Assembly: GCA_030737875.1 (NCBI GenBank)
Contig: CM060912.1
Span: 456,324,310-456,388,309 of the forward strand
Origin: Allium sativum
Lineage: Eukaryota; Streptophyta; Magnoliopsida; Asparagales; Amaryllidaceae
DNA length: 64,000 nucleotides
Direction: 5' to 3'
Position numbers and translations under genes: made by a program. The notes beneath the pieces were generated by a model, which was given only the letters and a program-made list of their open reading frames with translations, was not told the DNA's origin and did no database searches. Positions 22,980 to 36,600 of the stretch are shown piece by piece. Within the stretch, counting starts at the first letter, position 1; the number at the start of each line of letters is the position of its first letter.

Positions 22980-25900
22980 TTAGTCAGAGATGTCCACTCT
23001 GCATTTGGGGTAGGCTTGTTTAATGCTTTCCTCCGTCTCCCAAGTACAGTCTCTAGGATCACTACTCCACTGCACTTTAACTAAATGAATCTTTTTGCTC
23101 CTTAGCTCTCTAGTTTCTTTGCCAACGATCTTTAATGGCTCTCTTCTGACTGCTAATTCTGGAGTTATGTCTATATCCTGTTGCGCTGCTTCTTCTACAA
23201 CAAGATCCGGATCATGCACATGTTTTCTGAGTTGAGACACGTGGAACACATCATGTACACCAGGCAACCATTCAGGTAATGCAAACCTATATGCCAAAGT
23301 TCCAATCCGTTCGAGTATAGGAAAGGGACCAATGAATCTCGGTGCCAACTTCCCAGTTTTGCCAAATCTGATTACTCCCCTCATAGGAGAAACTCTTAAA
23401 TAAACATAATCGCCAACGGCAAATGATAAATCTCTTCTTCTCGCATCAGCATAACTTTTCTGTCGGCTTTGTGCGGTTTTCAATCGCTTCTTGATGAAAT
23501 CGACTTTATCTGATGATTCTCGAATCATATCGGGCCCTAACACAAGTCTGTTGCCAGGTTCTACCCAACATGCAGGAGATCTGCACGGTCTACCGTATAA
23601 CGCTTCAAATGGAGACATTCCCAAACTTGCTTGGTAGCTATTGTTATAAGAGAATTCGACCAAATGTAAGTGATCTTCCCATGAGCCTCCAAAATCAATA
23701 ACGCAAGCCCGTAGTAAATCTTCTAAGATTCTATTCACCCTCTCAGTTTGGCCGTCTGTCTGAGGGTGATAAGCGGTGCTTAGATTCAATTTGGTTCCCA
23801 ATTCTGTCTGGAATGCTTCCCATAATTTGCTAGTAAATAGGGGATCTCTATCACTGACTATATTGAGCGGCACTCCATGCAGTTTAACTATTTCTTTGAA
23901 GTAAATCTGTGCTAAACTTTGAGCCGTTCTGTTGGATCGGACAGGTATGAAATGGGCAGTCTTCGTGAAGCGATCTACGATCACCCATATACTGTCGTTT
24001 CCCTTCTTAGTTCGAGGTAAACCATCAATGAAGTCCATCGAAATTTGCTCCCACTTCCATCCTGGAATTTCTAAAGGTTGTAATAGTCCAGCCAATTTCT
24101 GTTGATCGCTCTTAACTAGCTGACAAGTGGAACATGTGCTAACATATAATGAAATATCTCTTTTCATCGCCTTCCACCAAAAGGTACGTTTGAGGTCGTT
24201 ATACATTTTGCTCACACCGGGATGGATGCTTAGTTTGGACTTGTGACATTCATCAAGCACTTCCCTCTTTAGCTCGGAGATGTCAGGAACACAAATCCTT
24301 CCTTTTAATCTTAGAACTCCCTCACTATCTACTTGGAAGCTGGAGTCTATGCCTTCTTTGACTCTTTTGACCATCTCCTTGGCAAAATTATCTTCTTTAT
24401 GAAGGGTCGAGATCCTATCAATTAATGAAGACGTAATGATAAAACTGGCGATGATTTCATTCTTTCTGCTGAGTGCATCTGCTACAACATTGGCTTTTCC
24501 TGGAGTGTATAGAATCTCAAAATCATATGCTGTAAGGAAATCTAACCAACGCTGTTGTCTCAAGTTTAGATCTTTCTGAGTGAATAGATACTTCAATGAT
24601 TGATGATCAGTGAATAGTTCGAACTTCTCGCCCAATAAATAATGCCTCCAGATTCTTAAAGCAAACACGATAGCTAACAACTCAAGATCATGAGTAGCAT
24701 AGTTTCTTTCATGCGGCTTCAGCTGACGGCTGGCATAAGCGACCACTTGGCCCTTTTGCATTAATACTGCGCCAAGCCCTCTAATAGAAGCATCTGTCCA
24801 TACAGTCAAGTCTTGGTTGCCTTTTATAATTGTCAATACTGGAGCAGTTGTCAATTTCAGTTTCAGTTCCTGGAAAGCTTCTTCACATTCGGGAGTCCAT
24901 TTGAATTTCTCATGCTTCTTGGTAAGCTTTGTTAATACACCAGATATCTTTGAAAAATCCTGAACGAATTTCCGATAGTAACTAGCCAGTCCAAGGAAAC
25001 TTCGAACTTCTGTGGGGGTAGTAGGTTGTTTCCAGTTCTGAATCGCTGTAATTTTGCTTGGATCTACAGCAATCCCTTCCTTTGATACGACATGGCCTAG
25101 GAACTTAACTTCATCCTGCCAGAAGACACACTTAGAAAATTTAGCTTTCAAGACATTTCTCCTCAGAATTATCAACACTTGTTCTAAATGTTTTGCATGC
25201 TCGCCTTCCGACTTGGAGTAGATTAAAATGTCATCGATGAAGACTAGCACAAATTTATTCAATACACCACGGAACACTCTGTTCATAAGATCGACGAAAT
25301 ATGCCGTAGCGTTACACAAGCCGAACGGCATTACTAACCATTCGTAGAATAAATCAGGACCCCTGAAGGCTGTCAAAGGAACACAGTCATCGGCTATACG
25401 TAATTGGTGGAAACCTGTAGCTAGGTCCATTCTGGAGAATACCGTTGCCCCATTTAATTGATCTAACAGATCGTCTATCCGAGGCAAGGGATATTTGTTC
25501 TTCAGTGTCTGCTTATTGAGATCTCGGTAATCAACACAAAGTCTTAGAGTACCGTATGATTTCGGGACAAATACTATTGTTGCTCCCCAAGCTGAAAAGA
25601 TCGGTCTGATCAGACCTTTCCAAAGCAATTCTCGAGTTTGACTACCTAACTCTTCTTTTTCTTTCGGGGCCATTCTTCTAATTGGATGTACTACTGGTCG
25701 GGCGTTAGGAATTAGATTTATTCTACATTCAATTTCTCTTTGCGGCGGTAAGTTTTCTACTTCTTCAAACACATCCGCGTAGTTTTTAACGACCGGTATC
25801 TTTTCTAATGAAGTGGGAGTAACTTCCAAAGAAAACCAAAATTCTACTCTATCCAGCTCTGAACCGAGACATGGTATAGTGATATGCCCAAATTTTGTTT

Positions 25901-26402
25901 TAACTTTCACGATTCTCTCGGCACATCTAACTTCGGCCTTATATTTTGTCAACCAGTCTAGCCCCAGTATAACATCAAATTCGGAAAGGTCCATGACAAT
26001 CACTTGAAAAGAGAACTTGTAGCAAGAATAAGAGACAGGTACTTTACAACATGAACTGAGACTAACAGAACCTCCTGTCGGGGTTTGAACTTTAATTGGT
26101 TCTTTAAGTTTTCTTTGTTTCAATTTTAACTTGTGAACAGTGTTACCAGAAATGAAGCTACGTGATGCACCAGTATCAAAAATAACAGAAACAGGAATAT
26201 TTTTAATGGTAAGGGTACCTCGCAAGACGTCGGGTTTACCTGATCCATCGGTGATAGCTGGCGGGGTCTCCCCGTTGTACACATGAGCCACTTGTGCATT
26301 CTGCTTCAGAGGACAATTCCTGCTATAGTGCCCTTTCTTATGGCAGTTGTAGCATTCGGCTGAGCTGTGGTCTGGATTTGCCTTTAGCTTCTTTGGGGCT
26401 TT
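22980..26402 (-). CDS. pol: Pol region of E: protease, RT, RNase H, integrase, chromodomain
   Basis: The enzymatic part of the gag-pol polyprotein, which would copy element RNA and integrate the DNA. It is open from the TGA at 26403-26405 to the stop at 22980; numbering is from the Met at 26291. It begins with a CCHC knuckle [14 protein letters not shown] upstream of that Met. Then protease with DTGA (39-42), RT with LCVDYRDLN (251) and the FIDD catalytic pair (351-354), RNase H with WTDAS (498) and TDH (561), and integrase with H683/H690/C720/C723 and the D753-D814-E850 triad. The C-terminal chromodomain (about 1050-1095, [12 protein letters not shown]) places it among chromoviruses, probably Tekay/Del. 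RT has unusual residues where NAPAAF is typical (NATAYF). It lies in the same frame as gag, so a single ORF is the ancestral state. Gag stops upstream would block expression. Confidence 0.93.
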   Translation of the reverse strand, partial: KAPKKLKANPDHSSAECYNCHKKGHYSRNCPLKQNAQVAHVYNGETPPAITDGSGKPDVLRGTLTIKNIPVSVIFDTGASRSFISGNTVHKLKLKQRKLKEPIKVQTPTGGSVSLSSCCKVPVSYSCYKFSFQVIVMDLSEFDVILGLDWLTKYKAEVRCAERIVKVKTKFGHITIPCLGSELDRVEFWFSLEVTPTSLEKIPVVKNYADVFEEVENLPPQREIECRINLIPNARPVVHPIRRMAPKEKEELGSQTRELLWKGLIRPIFSAWGATIVFVPKSYGTLRLCVDYRDLNKQTLKNKYPLPRIDDLLDQLNGATVFSRMDLATGFHQLRIADDCVPLTAFRGPDLFYEWLVMPFGLCNATAYFVDLMNRVFRGVLNKFVLVFIDDILIYSKSEGEHAKHLEQVLIILRRNVLKAKFSKCVFWQDEVKFLGHVVSKEGIAVDPSKITAIQNWKQPTTPTEVRSFLGLASYYRKFVQDFSKISGVLTKLTKKHEKFKWTPECEEAFQELKLKLTTAPVLTIIKGNQDLTVWTDASIRGLGAVLMQKGQVVAYASRQLKPHERNYATHDLELLAIVFALRIWRHYLLGEKFELFTDHQSLKYLFTQKDLNLRQQRWLDFLTAYDFEILYTPGKANVVADALSRKNEIIASFIITSSLIDRISTLHKEDNFAKEMVKRVKEGIDSSFQVDSEGVLRLKGRICVPDISELKREVLDECHKSKLSIHPGVSKMYNDLKRTFWWKAMKRDISLYVSTCSTCQLVKSDQQKLAGLLQPLEIPGWKWEQISMDFIDGLPRTKKGNDSIWVIVDRFTKTAHFIPVRSNRTAQSLAQIYFKEIVKLHGVPLNIVSDRDPLFTSKLWEAFQTELGTKLNLSTAYHPQTDGQTERVNRILEDLLRACVIDFGGSWEDHLHLVEFSYNNSYQASLGMSPFEALYGRPCRSPACWVEPGNRLVLGPDMIRESSDKVDFIKKRLKTAQSRQKSYADARRRDLSFAVGDYVYLRVSPMRGVIRFGKTGKLAPRFIGPFPILERIGTLAYRFALPEWLPGVHDVFHVSQLRKHVHDPDLVVEEAAQQDIDITPELAVRREPLKIVGKETRELRSKKIHLVKVQWSSDPRDCTWETEESIKQAYPKCRVDISD

Positions 26403-27224
26403 TCACACATTAGAAAAATGCACTGTCTTCCCGCAGTTGTAGCAGCTTCCTTTCGGTATCTTTCCAGGTTGTTGAGTAGCGACTGCTGAAATGCTGGACC
26501 CTGACTGATCTGCTGAAACCTTGCGCTTATTTCCAGCTTGGCTTTTGGCGCGGTCTTGGTTGGAGTGTCTTTCATCCATATCTTCATAATTGCAGGCCAT
26601 TTCTACTAATTCTGGGAATGAGAGTTTGATGTTGCTCATGGCTCTGTCATGGTACTTGCGTCGTAGCCCAAATATAAACCTCTTGTTCTTAGCTTTGTTG
26701 GTCATAATAAGCTCTGGAGCATAGCATGACAACTGAGTGAATTTATTGAGGTAATCTTGGATAGAGAGATCTCCCTGCTGGAGATTAGCAAACTGCTCTC
26801 GCATCCGCTCTAAGGCATGCTCAGGTACGAACTTCTCGTTGAACATGGTCTTGAATTGCTCCCAGGTCCTAACAGTACCTGCCACATCTTCTAAGGTGAT
26901 GGCATCCCACCACTACTCTGCTTCTTCCTATAAGAGCCAAATACCTAGACATGCTTTGTTGTTGGTCCCCAATCCCATGCCCTCAAAAATCTTTTCACAT
27001 GTCTTCAACCAAGCAATAGCCTCTGTCACTGTACCGAGGCTAGAAAAGGGTTTTCCCCCCAGGTTCCTATATCTCTTTGCTACTCTGTCTAGCTCAAAGT
27101 CCTGGGGTGCTGGTGGCTGTATAATAGGGCCCTGCTCAGCTATGGGGATATTGCCCTGTCCTCCTGCTATGCCTGCTCGGCCTCCACGGCCACCTCTGGC
27201 TGCTGCTGCTCGTGTAGCCACCAG
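26403..27224 (-). pseudogene. gag: Gag of E with three in-frame stops
   Basis: Capsid and nucleocapsid part of the E polyprotein. The Gag core (EAE-stop-WWDAI, TWEQFKTMFNEKF, LSIQDYLNKFTQL) and a first CX2CX4HX4C knuckle are recognisable. Two TAG codons at 26928-26930 and 26913-26915 lie five codons apart, just before the conserved WWD. A TGA at 26403-26405 occupies exactly the last cysteine position of the first knuckle (CYNCGKTVHFSNV then stop), and another knuckle residue is Val where Gly is usual. The frame is otherwise continuous with pol. The N-terminus is unclear: the Ala/Gly/Arg-rich start (VATRAAAARGGRGG) follows a CTG codon at 27222-27224 where an ATG might be expected, and the frame stays open upstream to 27329. 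The copy cannot make full Gag without readthrough. Confidence 0.85.
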
Positions 27225-27461
27225 ATAGAGTAATGTATAAGCAAGAAAAGAGTCAAGCTCACAGAATTGATAACTTTCATAAATGATAAAGCAGGGAAAC
27301 ATAAGGAAAGATAATGATGTACTGATCAAATTGTTTTGCTAATCTGCTTAGCTCATTCTAGGATATCGCTAATCCTATCTCTAATGAGCTACTCGCCTTA
27401 GAACTCTACTGATTCTATTCTGACAAGGTGTTTAATGTGTTAGATTCCGGAACTAAGGTTA

Positions 27462-27481
27462 ACCAAAGCTCTGATACGAAC
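27462..27481 (-). other. Primer-binding site of element E
   Basis: The element strand reads GTTCGTATCAGAGCTTTGG directly after the LTR end. It differs at one position from the TTGGTATCAGAGC seen in A, B and C, and could have mutated after insertion. Confidence 0.75.
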
Positions 27482-30400
27482 TGTGACGATCCCAAAATCC
27501 GTGTGACGGTATTAAGGATAATCATTGGAATATAACACATCAATCATCATATCAGAGAACAGATAATAGCAAAAACGATAAATAGAATAATTTTACATGG
27601 ATATGACAGTGGATTCATAACATGTAACAACATCAGAATAGCACAACGTAGGATATAACTTAGTAAATAAAGGGGGAATGATCAGTCACCATCGCCAGAG
27701 GCGGAATATATACATGCAGTGAGACATAATAAGAGTATCAGTCTACATCGCCGAGGGCGGTACATATACATACTATAATAAGTACTGGAAGTAAAACAGT
27801 CTGCATCGCCTGTGGCAGAATCATAATATAGATACAATAATGGCGGAAAATGTCAAAGTCATCTCGGTGAAGTCAGCCTCGCCATGAGCCAAAATGCACT
27901 CCATACTATAGTGCTGAGCCAAAAACAACCTGTCACCTGTGAACTAGGCTGCCCGTGTGAAAATAAGGGCACCCGCGTTTGCAAAGTGAAACAAACAACG
28001 AGTTAGTCATGGGGACTGGTATGGGAAATCTACTTAACAATTTAAACAACAGTAATAAGCAAATCATAGGACCACGCCACTTACGTGGAACGGGTTTACT
28101 CCAGTGATTACTGGTGCATTTAAAACAAAGTAAATTCTTTGAAAACAACGCAATGCTTTTTAAAAAAGAATGAAGCCATTATAAGACTCAAGTCCCATCA
28201 TACAATGCAACGCAAGCCGGAGGATAGAGTTGTACCTTATAATGGCCAAATATGCTTAATACGTGTAAAGCAAAATCATTAGATATTATTACTAGTTGCA
28301 TATATGTTTCAAAAACGAATAGCATCATAAATATCAATCATAGACGGCATAAGTGCCCCATACCACTATGTCGCCATACTAGTTCTACAATCAAATCCGT
28401 TATTTCGTATTGGAAATTGGATTTCCGTCATGAGTCGAGGCAAGGGGCAAGCTCCTCTCCGCTTCGAGACATTCTAGCAAATGCCTCAGGACTACACACT
28501 CTGGGTAACCCTTGGATCTTCAGGGCCGGTCCTCTCTTACGTTGGAGGATTAGTTATTCCTTAACACACGTTTACCGGTCCTTACAGACCTATAATCGAG
28601 GCGCCTCGCATTCCAACAACCACATAGATGAAAAGTAGATATAAATGTCAGGGCTGGTAGGTCACTGACACCACCATAGCTAGAAAGAAACGTCGTGCTC
28701 TCCTTGCGGTCCTTATCCCGTTTTTAACTCATACCGAGGTGTGAGGCTCGCGAATCCACGCTATACACAAAGCCAGGCCACGTAGGCCGTGCTTTGATCA
28801 TCAAACACAAGACTTTGCTTTGCAACAGAAGCCTTGATCACAGCATCTTGGCATGCCACATAGGCAGTCCACTCAACACGACTGATTTCTATCGATATAT
28901 AACCTCTGAGCTCGTACGTCTCAAAGAAGGGCGTTAAGCAAAAGAATAAATTCTCCGCCGCCAAACAGATATATATTTAACAGAGATCAACCGGTATAGA
29001 ACAAAATCCAATGACAGACACACAGTCCATTTACAAGTCCGTTCTGGGTCTGAACGAAACCGGAGGCGTCAAATTCCTCGTATATCCGTACAATCAACAC
29101 ATACGTTCAGACGGCTACTACTTCCGTTCCTTCACGGTAGCTACTCCAATCAGGAACCTCAGCAGCGCCCATCCAACCGATACGAAGATCGTCGGTCTTG
29201 AATCGTCTTTGTATTTTCCAATTCGAATCGTTCGATCAATTATTTGAAATGAGGGTTAGCTCGGCCTTTTCAAATAATTCACGTAATTAGAATTCAAATC
29301 AATTCTTTCCATGGTTATATTATTCGACATTCACATTTCAGTTCTTTAGTATAATTTTCGTGTCAAACACATACAACCATCAAATATTAACAGATCAAGC
29401 CAAATTGGTTTATTTCCAATCTATGTTACTTATAATGTTTTATAACGATTTTTCGCCATTTTTATTTATTTAATAAATGGCCATATTCAATTAAACGACG
29501 TTTCAGGTCGTGCCGTGGCACTGGCGCTGTTTTTCCCCTAATTTGTTTTACACATATCTGAAATTCTAACCGTTGGATTTCTACAAAGTCTATACCACTG
29601 GGAAGATATTCCCAAAGCAAACCCAATGGTTCCAGTTTCGTGAAAATCCGACGGTCGGATCTTCCACACTAGTCGTTTGAAGTTACGGTTTCAAAATTCG
29701 AACTGCAGCGTCGTTATTCGATTAAATTTAATTATATTTATATTTATATATAAATATAAACGATTCTGACGCTGTTTTTCTTCAGATTTGAATTAAACAT
29801 TCGAAACGATCCATTCGTTGGATTTTTACAAGTTTGGTGCCGTTGGAAAGATTTTTCCAAGGCGAACCCAGCAGTTGCGGTTTTGGGAAAATCCGATGGT
29901 CGGATTTCTCGTACTAATCGATTCAAATTACGATTTCAAAACACGAACTGCACGGCTTCGATTCCTTTCCATTCTATTTATATTTATATATATATATAAA
30001 TATAGTTCATTCTTTAATTTCAACATCGTTTTCACTTCAAATATTTCACTAACGCCTTTATATTTCGAAAAATTTCGCCATAACCTTCTTTGTACGGGGA
30101 GGGGTTTGGAAATTTATTGGGCCGTGTTAGGTACCCAATAAATCCTATAAAGCATACACATATTTTTAGTGATATATTCTACTGTTTACAGGGGAGTGTG
30201 TATAGATAATAACTCCAGAGAATAAATTCTCGTCACCCTGTCAAAGCCTGAGGGAGTGTGTATTTTAAATGCTCTAGAGGATAAATCCTCGTCACCTCAT
30301 CCCGTGTGGGAAATAAATAGTCCATGTGCCGTATCTAATGACTAGAGAGACGTGATTATTGTCAACTCCAGACCCGTGTGGGGTTTTTATTAATCTGGCA

Positions 30401-32041
30401 ATTTATCGTTACAATTTTATATGGTCCATATCAGTCATCAGTTCAACCTGTAATATATAGTCATCAGTTCAATCTGTAATATATAGTCATCAGTTCAATC
30501 TGTAATATATGGTCATCGCCATACGAGCCTCTCGGTCGTATGGTAAATCTTCAACCTCGTTACACAAGCTCCAAATGCTTATGTGGTATATGATGAAGTA
30601 TGCCTATCATCAAGAAGTATGCCCATCGTCAAGAAGTATGCCATGTAGCGTAGTTCAAAATTAATTGTTACTATCCTATGGCGATGTTTGTTATTTCACA
30701 CAGAATAACCAGCACTCCGCATCCAATGGCATTCACAAGAGTTGATATAAAAATAAAATTGTGCAGCCAACTCATCAAGGCTTACCTATTTGTCGGGCAC
30801 GCAAATAATTTCTTTACTCTACAGCTAATCCATTTTCTTGTTCAACACATGTATATATATGCAAAACAAAGCTAATAATAATATTTCTAGCAAACTAATA
30901 TTTATTTCAATACATGAATGTTTTTAACACTTCATGTTCACAATAAAAATGTAGGTTTTATTGTCTATTCATTTTATTTTAAAATACGATAACATTCAAC
31001 GCATGAATTTCAATTCAACGAATGAATTTCAATTCAACACATGAATATTCTCTATAGTTTGTATATATATAAAAATGTGATTTTTGTCATTAAATCTATT
31101 TGTTTAAAATTCGAATAATATTCAACACATGAATTTCAACTCGACGAACGAATTTCAATTCAACACATGAATATTCTCTATAGTTTGTAATTATATAAAA
31201 TGTGATTTTTATCGTTAAATCTATTTGTTTAAAATTCGAATAATATTCAACACATGAATTTCAACTTGATGAACGAATTTCAATTCAATACATGAATATT
31301 CTCTATAGTTTGTATATATATAAAAATGTGATTTTTATCGTTAAATCTATTTGTTTAAAATTCGAATAATATTCAACACATGAATTTCAACACAACGAAT
31401 GAATTCCAATTCAACACATGAATATTCTCTATAGTTTGTATATATATATAAAAATGTGATTTTTTTTCGTTAAATCTATTTGTTTAAAATTCGAATAATA
31501 TTCAACACATGAATTTCAACTCAACGAATGAATTTCAATTCAACACATGAATATTCCTTATAGTTTGTATATAAATAAAAATGTGATTTTCATCGTTAAA
31601 TCTATTTGTTTAAAATTCGAATAATATTCAACACATGAATTTCAACTCAACGAATGAATTCCAATTCAACACATGAATATTGGTTTCAACATATGTAATT
31701 AATTTCAACAAATGAAAATTATTCTATCAGATGAATTTTTCAGAAAATTTCGGCAGCATAACGGCAGGTTAGTTAAAACCGGGACCGTCCCTAGTACGGC
31801 TCCTCGCTCTACCTTAAAACCTCGCGGTTTTTGACAATGGGGATCATGCATCTAGTTCGCAGGTAGGCGGCATGTCTTATTTTCATTTCCACAATCCTAT
31901 TCTAATTTGTTTCAACCACAAGAGGGTATTTTTCAACCACAATATCAACCACAAACAATTATTTCCAACCATTCGTCATAACATATAATATCACGCCAAT
32001 CACAAGCGATAAATATCGTCCATGGTCTGTGGACGAGGGGA

Positions 32042-32075
<34 letters not shown>

Positions 32076-33657
32076 CTTCTATAATTCACTTGCATTTCAT
32101 CACAATTCAAAGCATATATGTTTCATACAACGCTTGTATAATTTATACATCGGTAATATAACTTATACAACACATGTACATGAGGTATACAATGCGTATA
32201 CAATTTACACTTCGCTTATATAATTTATACAACACGATTCCATTCACACAGTTTAATTTAGATTCCTTACATTGGTTTTTGTAGTGCTAAAAATCGTAGG
32301 AAGGTCAGAAAAATCCGTGGCTTCCACTAGATGGTAGAGAGCCTCCCTGCGGTCCCGATGTTTTCTGTTTCATCGAATTTCGTTAACACACTAAAAAGAT
32401 ATGATTTTTCAAAGTTTTGCAACACTTAAAAGTGCTATTTTCAATTTAGAAATTTCAAAGCAGATAACTTTTCAAACCTTCAAAACTAGGTTTTTAATTT
32501 TCGATCAATCCGTGCTATTTCTTCTCGATCGGATGCTGCGACGTCGAAGAGCTTCGAGCAGGCTTTCTATCGACGGTGGTGGCAGCGAACTCGACGGCTC
32601 CAGTGATGATCGGCGGTGCTCCAAAGGTGAAGACTTCCTGGGTGAAATTCGACGTCGATACTCGATGGTTTCAGACGAGGGTTGTATTGATTGAAAGAGG
32701 GGAGGAAGGCGATCGGAAATGCCAACTGGGGGCGGTGGCGAAATTGCCTGTGGCGGCGACGATCAAGCTGGAAAGGTTTGAACGGGTTTCGCCGTTCGTT
32801 TCTGGGGTTGACCGACTTTTTTGAGATGAGAGAGAAAATGAAAGATATTTTCTAATATATTAAAATTTTAAATTCCTATAATATCCTTTCTAGCCAACGT
32901 ACACCAATTTCAATCCAACGACTGTCGCCCCTAGCTAAATACCCCCATTCCAGTCACAATGGGATATGTTTCGTTGGCCAATTCGACTGTTACAGTCAGT
33001 TATTTTTCAAATTAAAGTATAAAACATTTTATATTCAATTTGAACGTACATTTCAATTTGCCAGGGCCACAAACTGAATCGAAAAATTCCGGAAAAATAA
33101 ATCTAGCTTTGCTTTGACGATACGGTCCCAACAATACCAGTTTCGTCGAATTTTGAGCTCGTATGCAAAATGTCCATTTTCAGGTCGACCCATTTTAACA
33201 GAAATTGACCAATCATATTTCCTTTTGCCCCGCTCACATACTAGCTTCAAAAATTATGAAATTTGAAACCTAGCAATAGTTTGACATCCCGGATCCAACA
33301 AAAGTGGTTTCGTCGAATTCCGAGATTGTATGAAAAATATCTATTTTCAAGGGCTATATATTCTATATAGCGGCCTTTCTGAAAATTCATCTGGCCATAA
33401 CTTTTGATTCCTGTTATGAAACTTCGATTTTTCAGATTCGTGTATTCATAAACGGATTTAAATATTTTTGGTTTCGCTAAAATCTGTTATATTTTCCACC
33501 CGGTACAGTCAAACAAAGTTTGTATTCAAATTTTCAAACTGCCTCACTATTCCCAATCCATTCTTTTATTGAAATATGCTATTTCAATTGTTCAAATTCT
33601 TTGACAATAACCAATTTTAAAAATTTTAAATTGGTTCACATTTTCTGGGTTATTACA
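27482..33657 (-). repeat. 5' LTR of element E (6,176 bp)
   Basis: Partner of 16777-22878, with the same ends (TGTGACGATCCC and GGGTTATTACA on the plus strand) and the same internal repeats. It keeps about 108 bp near 30911-31020 that the other copy lacks. It is short of a 20-bp repeat step near 31935 and has a longer (TA)n run at 32041-32073. Confidence 0.9.
30905..31695. repeat. 126-bp tandem array in 5' LTR of E
   Basis: Landmark GAATATT at 31043, 31169, 31294, 31420, 31549 and 31675, giving steps of 125-129 bp. An extra degenerate unit precedes the array (about 30911-31020) and has no counterpart in the other LTR. Confidence 0.87.
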
Positions 33658-33662
33658 GTAAA

Positions 33663-36600
33663 TCTCACTTAAAAATTACTTTTATCATTAAAAATATATT
33701 GTTGGCTGCTTGGTTACGTTTAAAAATTATTTATCAGTCTTGGTTATTATATATGTTAGTTATATTAGGCTGGGTGATTGTGGCTACTATTATATATATT
33801 GGATTTCCCGCAGTATCATTAGAGGATGCCCGTAGTATCATTAGCGGATGACCCTATCGCCCCAAGATATATGAGTGGATAAGCTTCTATAATGCGATAT
33901 CCTGCCTTGAAGCTGGATTGGTATTATTTATGTTGTCTAGCATCTGTGAATACAGCGAAAACAGGTTGGAGGAATCCAACTGGATTCCTTAAATTTATTT
34001 ACTATTGTTTACATATTCATATATGTGTGTGATGTGTGAATTGAATGGATGATTTGTGTGTTTGGATATTAGCATATCACTGGCCCTAGATATCGATATT
34101 TAAAAATATCATAAAAAGGGATTTTCAGATTTAAAAAGAGAAATTTTATTTTCCAAAAATAAAAATTATATTTGAAATGGGCTTGAAAATATTATCTTGT
34201 TTTAATAGTAAAAACAAGTAATAGAATGTATAAACGATGTTTATAAATGGAAAAATGGAAAGGAAATTTATCATTTGATAATATTAAATTTTATATTCAA
34301 GTCTGAATGTAAAATGGAAATTTATTTTCCGAAGTGGAAATTGTATAAACGATATTTATGAATGAAGAAAAACAAATATTAGTGGAATAAATCCGTAAGA
34401 ATTTATAAACAGAATTCAACTATATCGAATTTATAAAAATATTTAATTCCACCCAGGATATTGGATTTATATTAAATATGAACTATAACTGAAATTTAAT
34501 ATGAAAATAGATTGAATATAAGTTATAGTAATAAAATGAGAATCGAGTTTCAAATGGGATCATTAAATGGGAAGTTTGTTTTAAAATATAAAATGAGGAA
34601 GATAATTTATAAATGAGGTTTATAAAAGTGATGAAATAATCTTCATCCGATAATTTGGAAATAGATTTTTCCAAAGTAAGTATAACTTATAAAACATAAT
34701 TTAATGGAATAGAAGGCGAGATTTAAAACGTGTTTTTATATTACAAGCTTTTATCTATCTCAAGATAAGAACGTTGTCGGTCAAGGTCTGAGAGGTAAAT
34801 AAATACCCCGACTTGAACGACTTCACTATTATCAAGGGATGATATTAGTTTGTAATGACAAAGGATGTTAAATTAATTTACTATTCCCATAAAAGAAATT
34901 TATAATTGGAATTTGACTATATCGATTTTCAATTTATGGCAATTGGAAATTAATATAGAAGTTAAGGGGTGAATAATTTACAACCGAGTTATGAATTTAT
35001 ATAAAGTAATCGATGATTTTGGAAAAATCGAGATGTTTAAATTAGATTAGGAAAAGTGATTTAATTTATATAAAAATGGAGTTGGAATTTAATTATAAAC
35101 GAAGTTTAAACGTTTATAATTAAATATTAATTAAAACGAACTCACCCTAGCGCAGTAGTTCGAAATTTGGCGTTTCGAGCTTCAATGGAGTATATAAGAC
35201 TCAATATAAGTCAAAATTTGATGAAACAAGAAACGCCCAGACCAATTGAATAATAGTTATCTAATGCAAGAGAAAAGTCTAAATTTCGCCGTATAGATTT
35301 GGAATTATGTCAAAATCAAATTTTCAGAAAACAGCGCTATAATCGTTTTTAAACCAAACGGTTTATTAAATTAAATAAAGGATTTTGAGTGATTAAAAAT
35401 CCGAACTTGAGTTATATATTAAATATGAAATCAAGTGGAGTAAATGAATTAATTTTTGAAACAGAAATCAGATTTTTATTTATCGAATGAGATTAACTAA
35501 TTCCAAAAGGGATTAGTTAATAGAGTTTTGATTTGAATTTAACTTAGTTTAAATGAATTAAATTTGTTAGTCGAGATTGAAAATTCGAATATAGAACTTG
35601 GATTAGAAATTGGAAGCGAGCAATGAGATTGAATTTGAATTGAATATAAAGGAATACAAACATATTTGAATGGGATATATTCAAAATAAAAAGAGCATAA
35701 GGCAAAAGAGCTAATTAAGGAAGTGGTTAGCGAATTTTGGTAAAATGGGTTGAATTGATTGAAATGAATTGGTAATGGGCGTATATATGTTAAACATGTA
35801 TGGGATGAAGAAAATGAAGAGAATGAAACATATTATTAGTGCCCGACAAAAAGGTACATGTTCAAATTTCCATATGAGATCTTATGAGCCTACTGGGCAA
35901 GCCACTTGGCTTTTTGATTTTCCTTTTGAATTGAAAGGGCCTAGAGGGGCGAGTTAGGATTTTAACTATTGACAGGTACAAAGGAGATGCTGGCGAAATT
36001 TTCCAGAAATTTAAGGAGATATAATATTTTTAAGAAATTTGGAAACTAAAAATCAATATAGAAATCACGATAGGGAAATGAACGTGAAATATTAGAAAGG
36101 GCCAGTGATTGTTTGATGGTTGTTTATTTTCCTTTGATAGTTAAATCACCGACAATTAAAGATTCTTTGACCATCGTTGTCAATACAGAGAGACTGGTTG
36201 GATTTAAAATCTGAATACCACTTCGTATAGGCATAAGCGTTGCGAGTTAGATTATGCTGAAGATAATTGGAGACGGAGTGCAATGCAAGGGTTGTTATGT
36301 TTGTCCAGTCCTGGGACAACTTGTATGGACGAAGGTCTGACAGAGTATTCCTAACAGATCACATAAGACCATCTTTTCGAGATATTACATCTGGTGGCAT
36401 AGAAATTCGTTTCTCTTAGCTTTTATACCCGTAATATTTTTGGGAAGATCAACTAGTGATTTGACGGGTTTGACGATGTGGCATTCAAAGTGTATGGTGG
36501 CCAGATGTCCTAAAAGATAGACGTAGCCTCAAGCCTCACAACCGGGAAATGACAAAAATCAGGCAAGCAGCATGACTAGTTGGGTCATACCCAAGCAGGG

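Larger units (their letters stand above)
16777..33657 (-). mobile_element. Element E: Tekay/Del-like chromovirus with giant LTRs
   Basis: A 16,881-bp element inserted in the 3' LTR of C with a perfect GTAAA duplication (16772-16776 and 33658-33662). In its own orientation: 5' LTR (27482-33657), PBS, gag, pol, polypurine tract, 3' LTR (16777-22878). The internal region (22879-27481) is 4.6 kb, smaller than either LTR. I count about eight substitutions in the first 400 aligned bases of the two LTRs, so the insertion is fairly recent. Gag-pol is a single frame interrupted by two TAG and one TGA codons. The domain order protease-RT-RNase H-integrase-chromodomain identifies a Ty3/gypsy chromovirus. 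Confidence 0.92.

Noticed and set aside
27482..33657. Reading the right LTR of E as a second, separate element
   Set aside because: Its termini, internal repeats and PBS-adjacent position match the left LTR, and the GTAAA duplication flanks the pair as one insertion.
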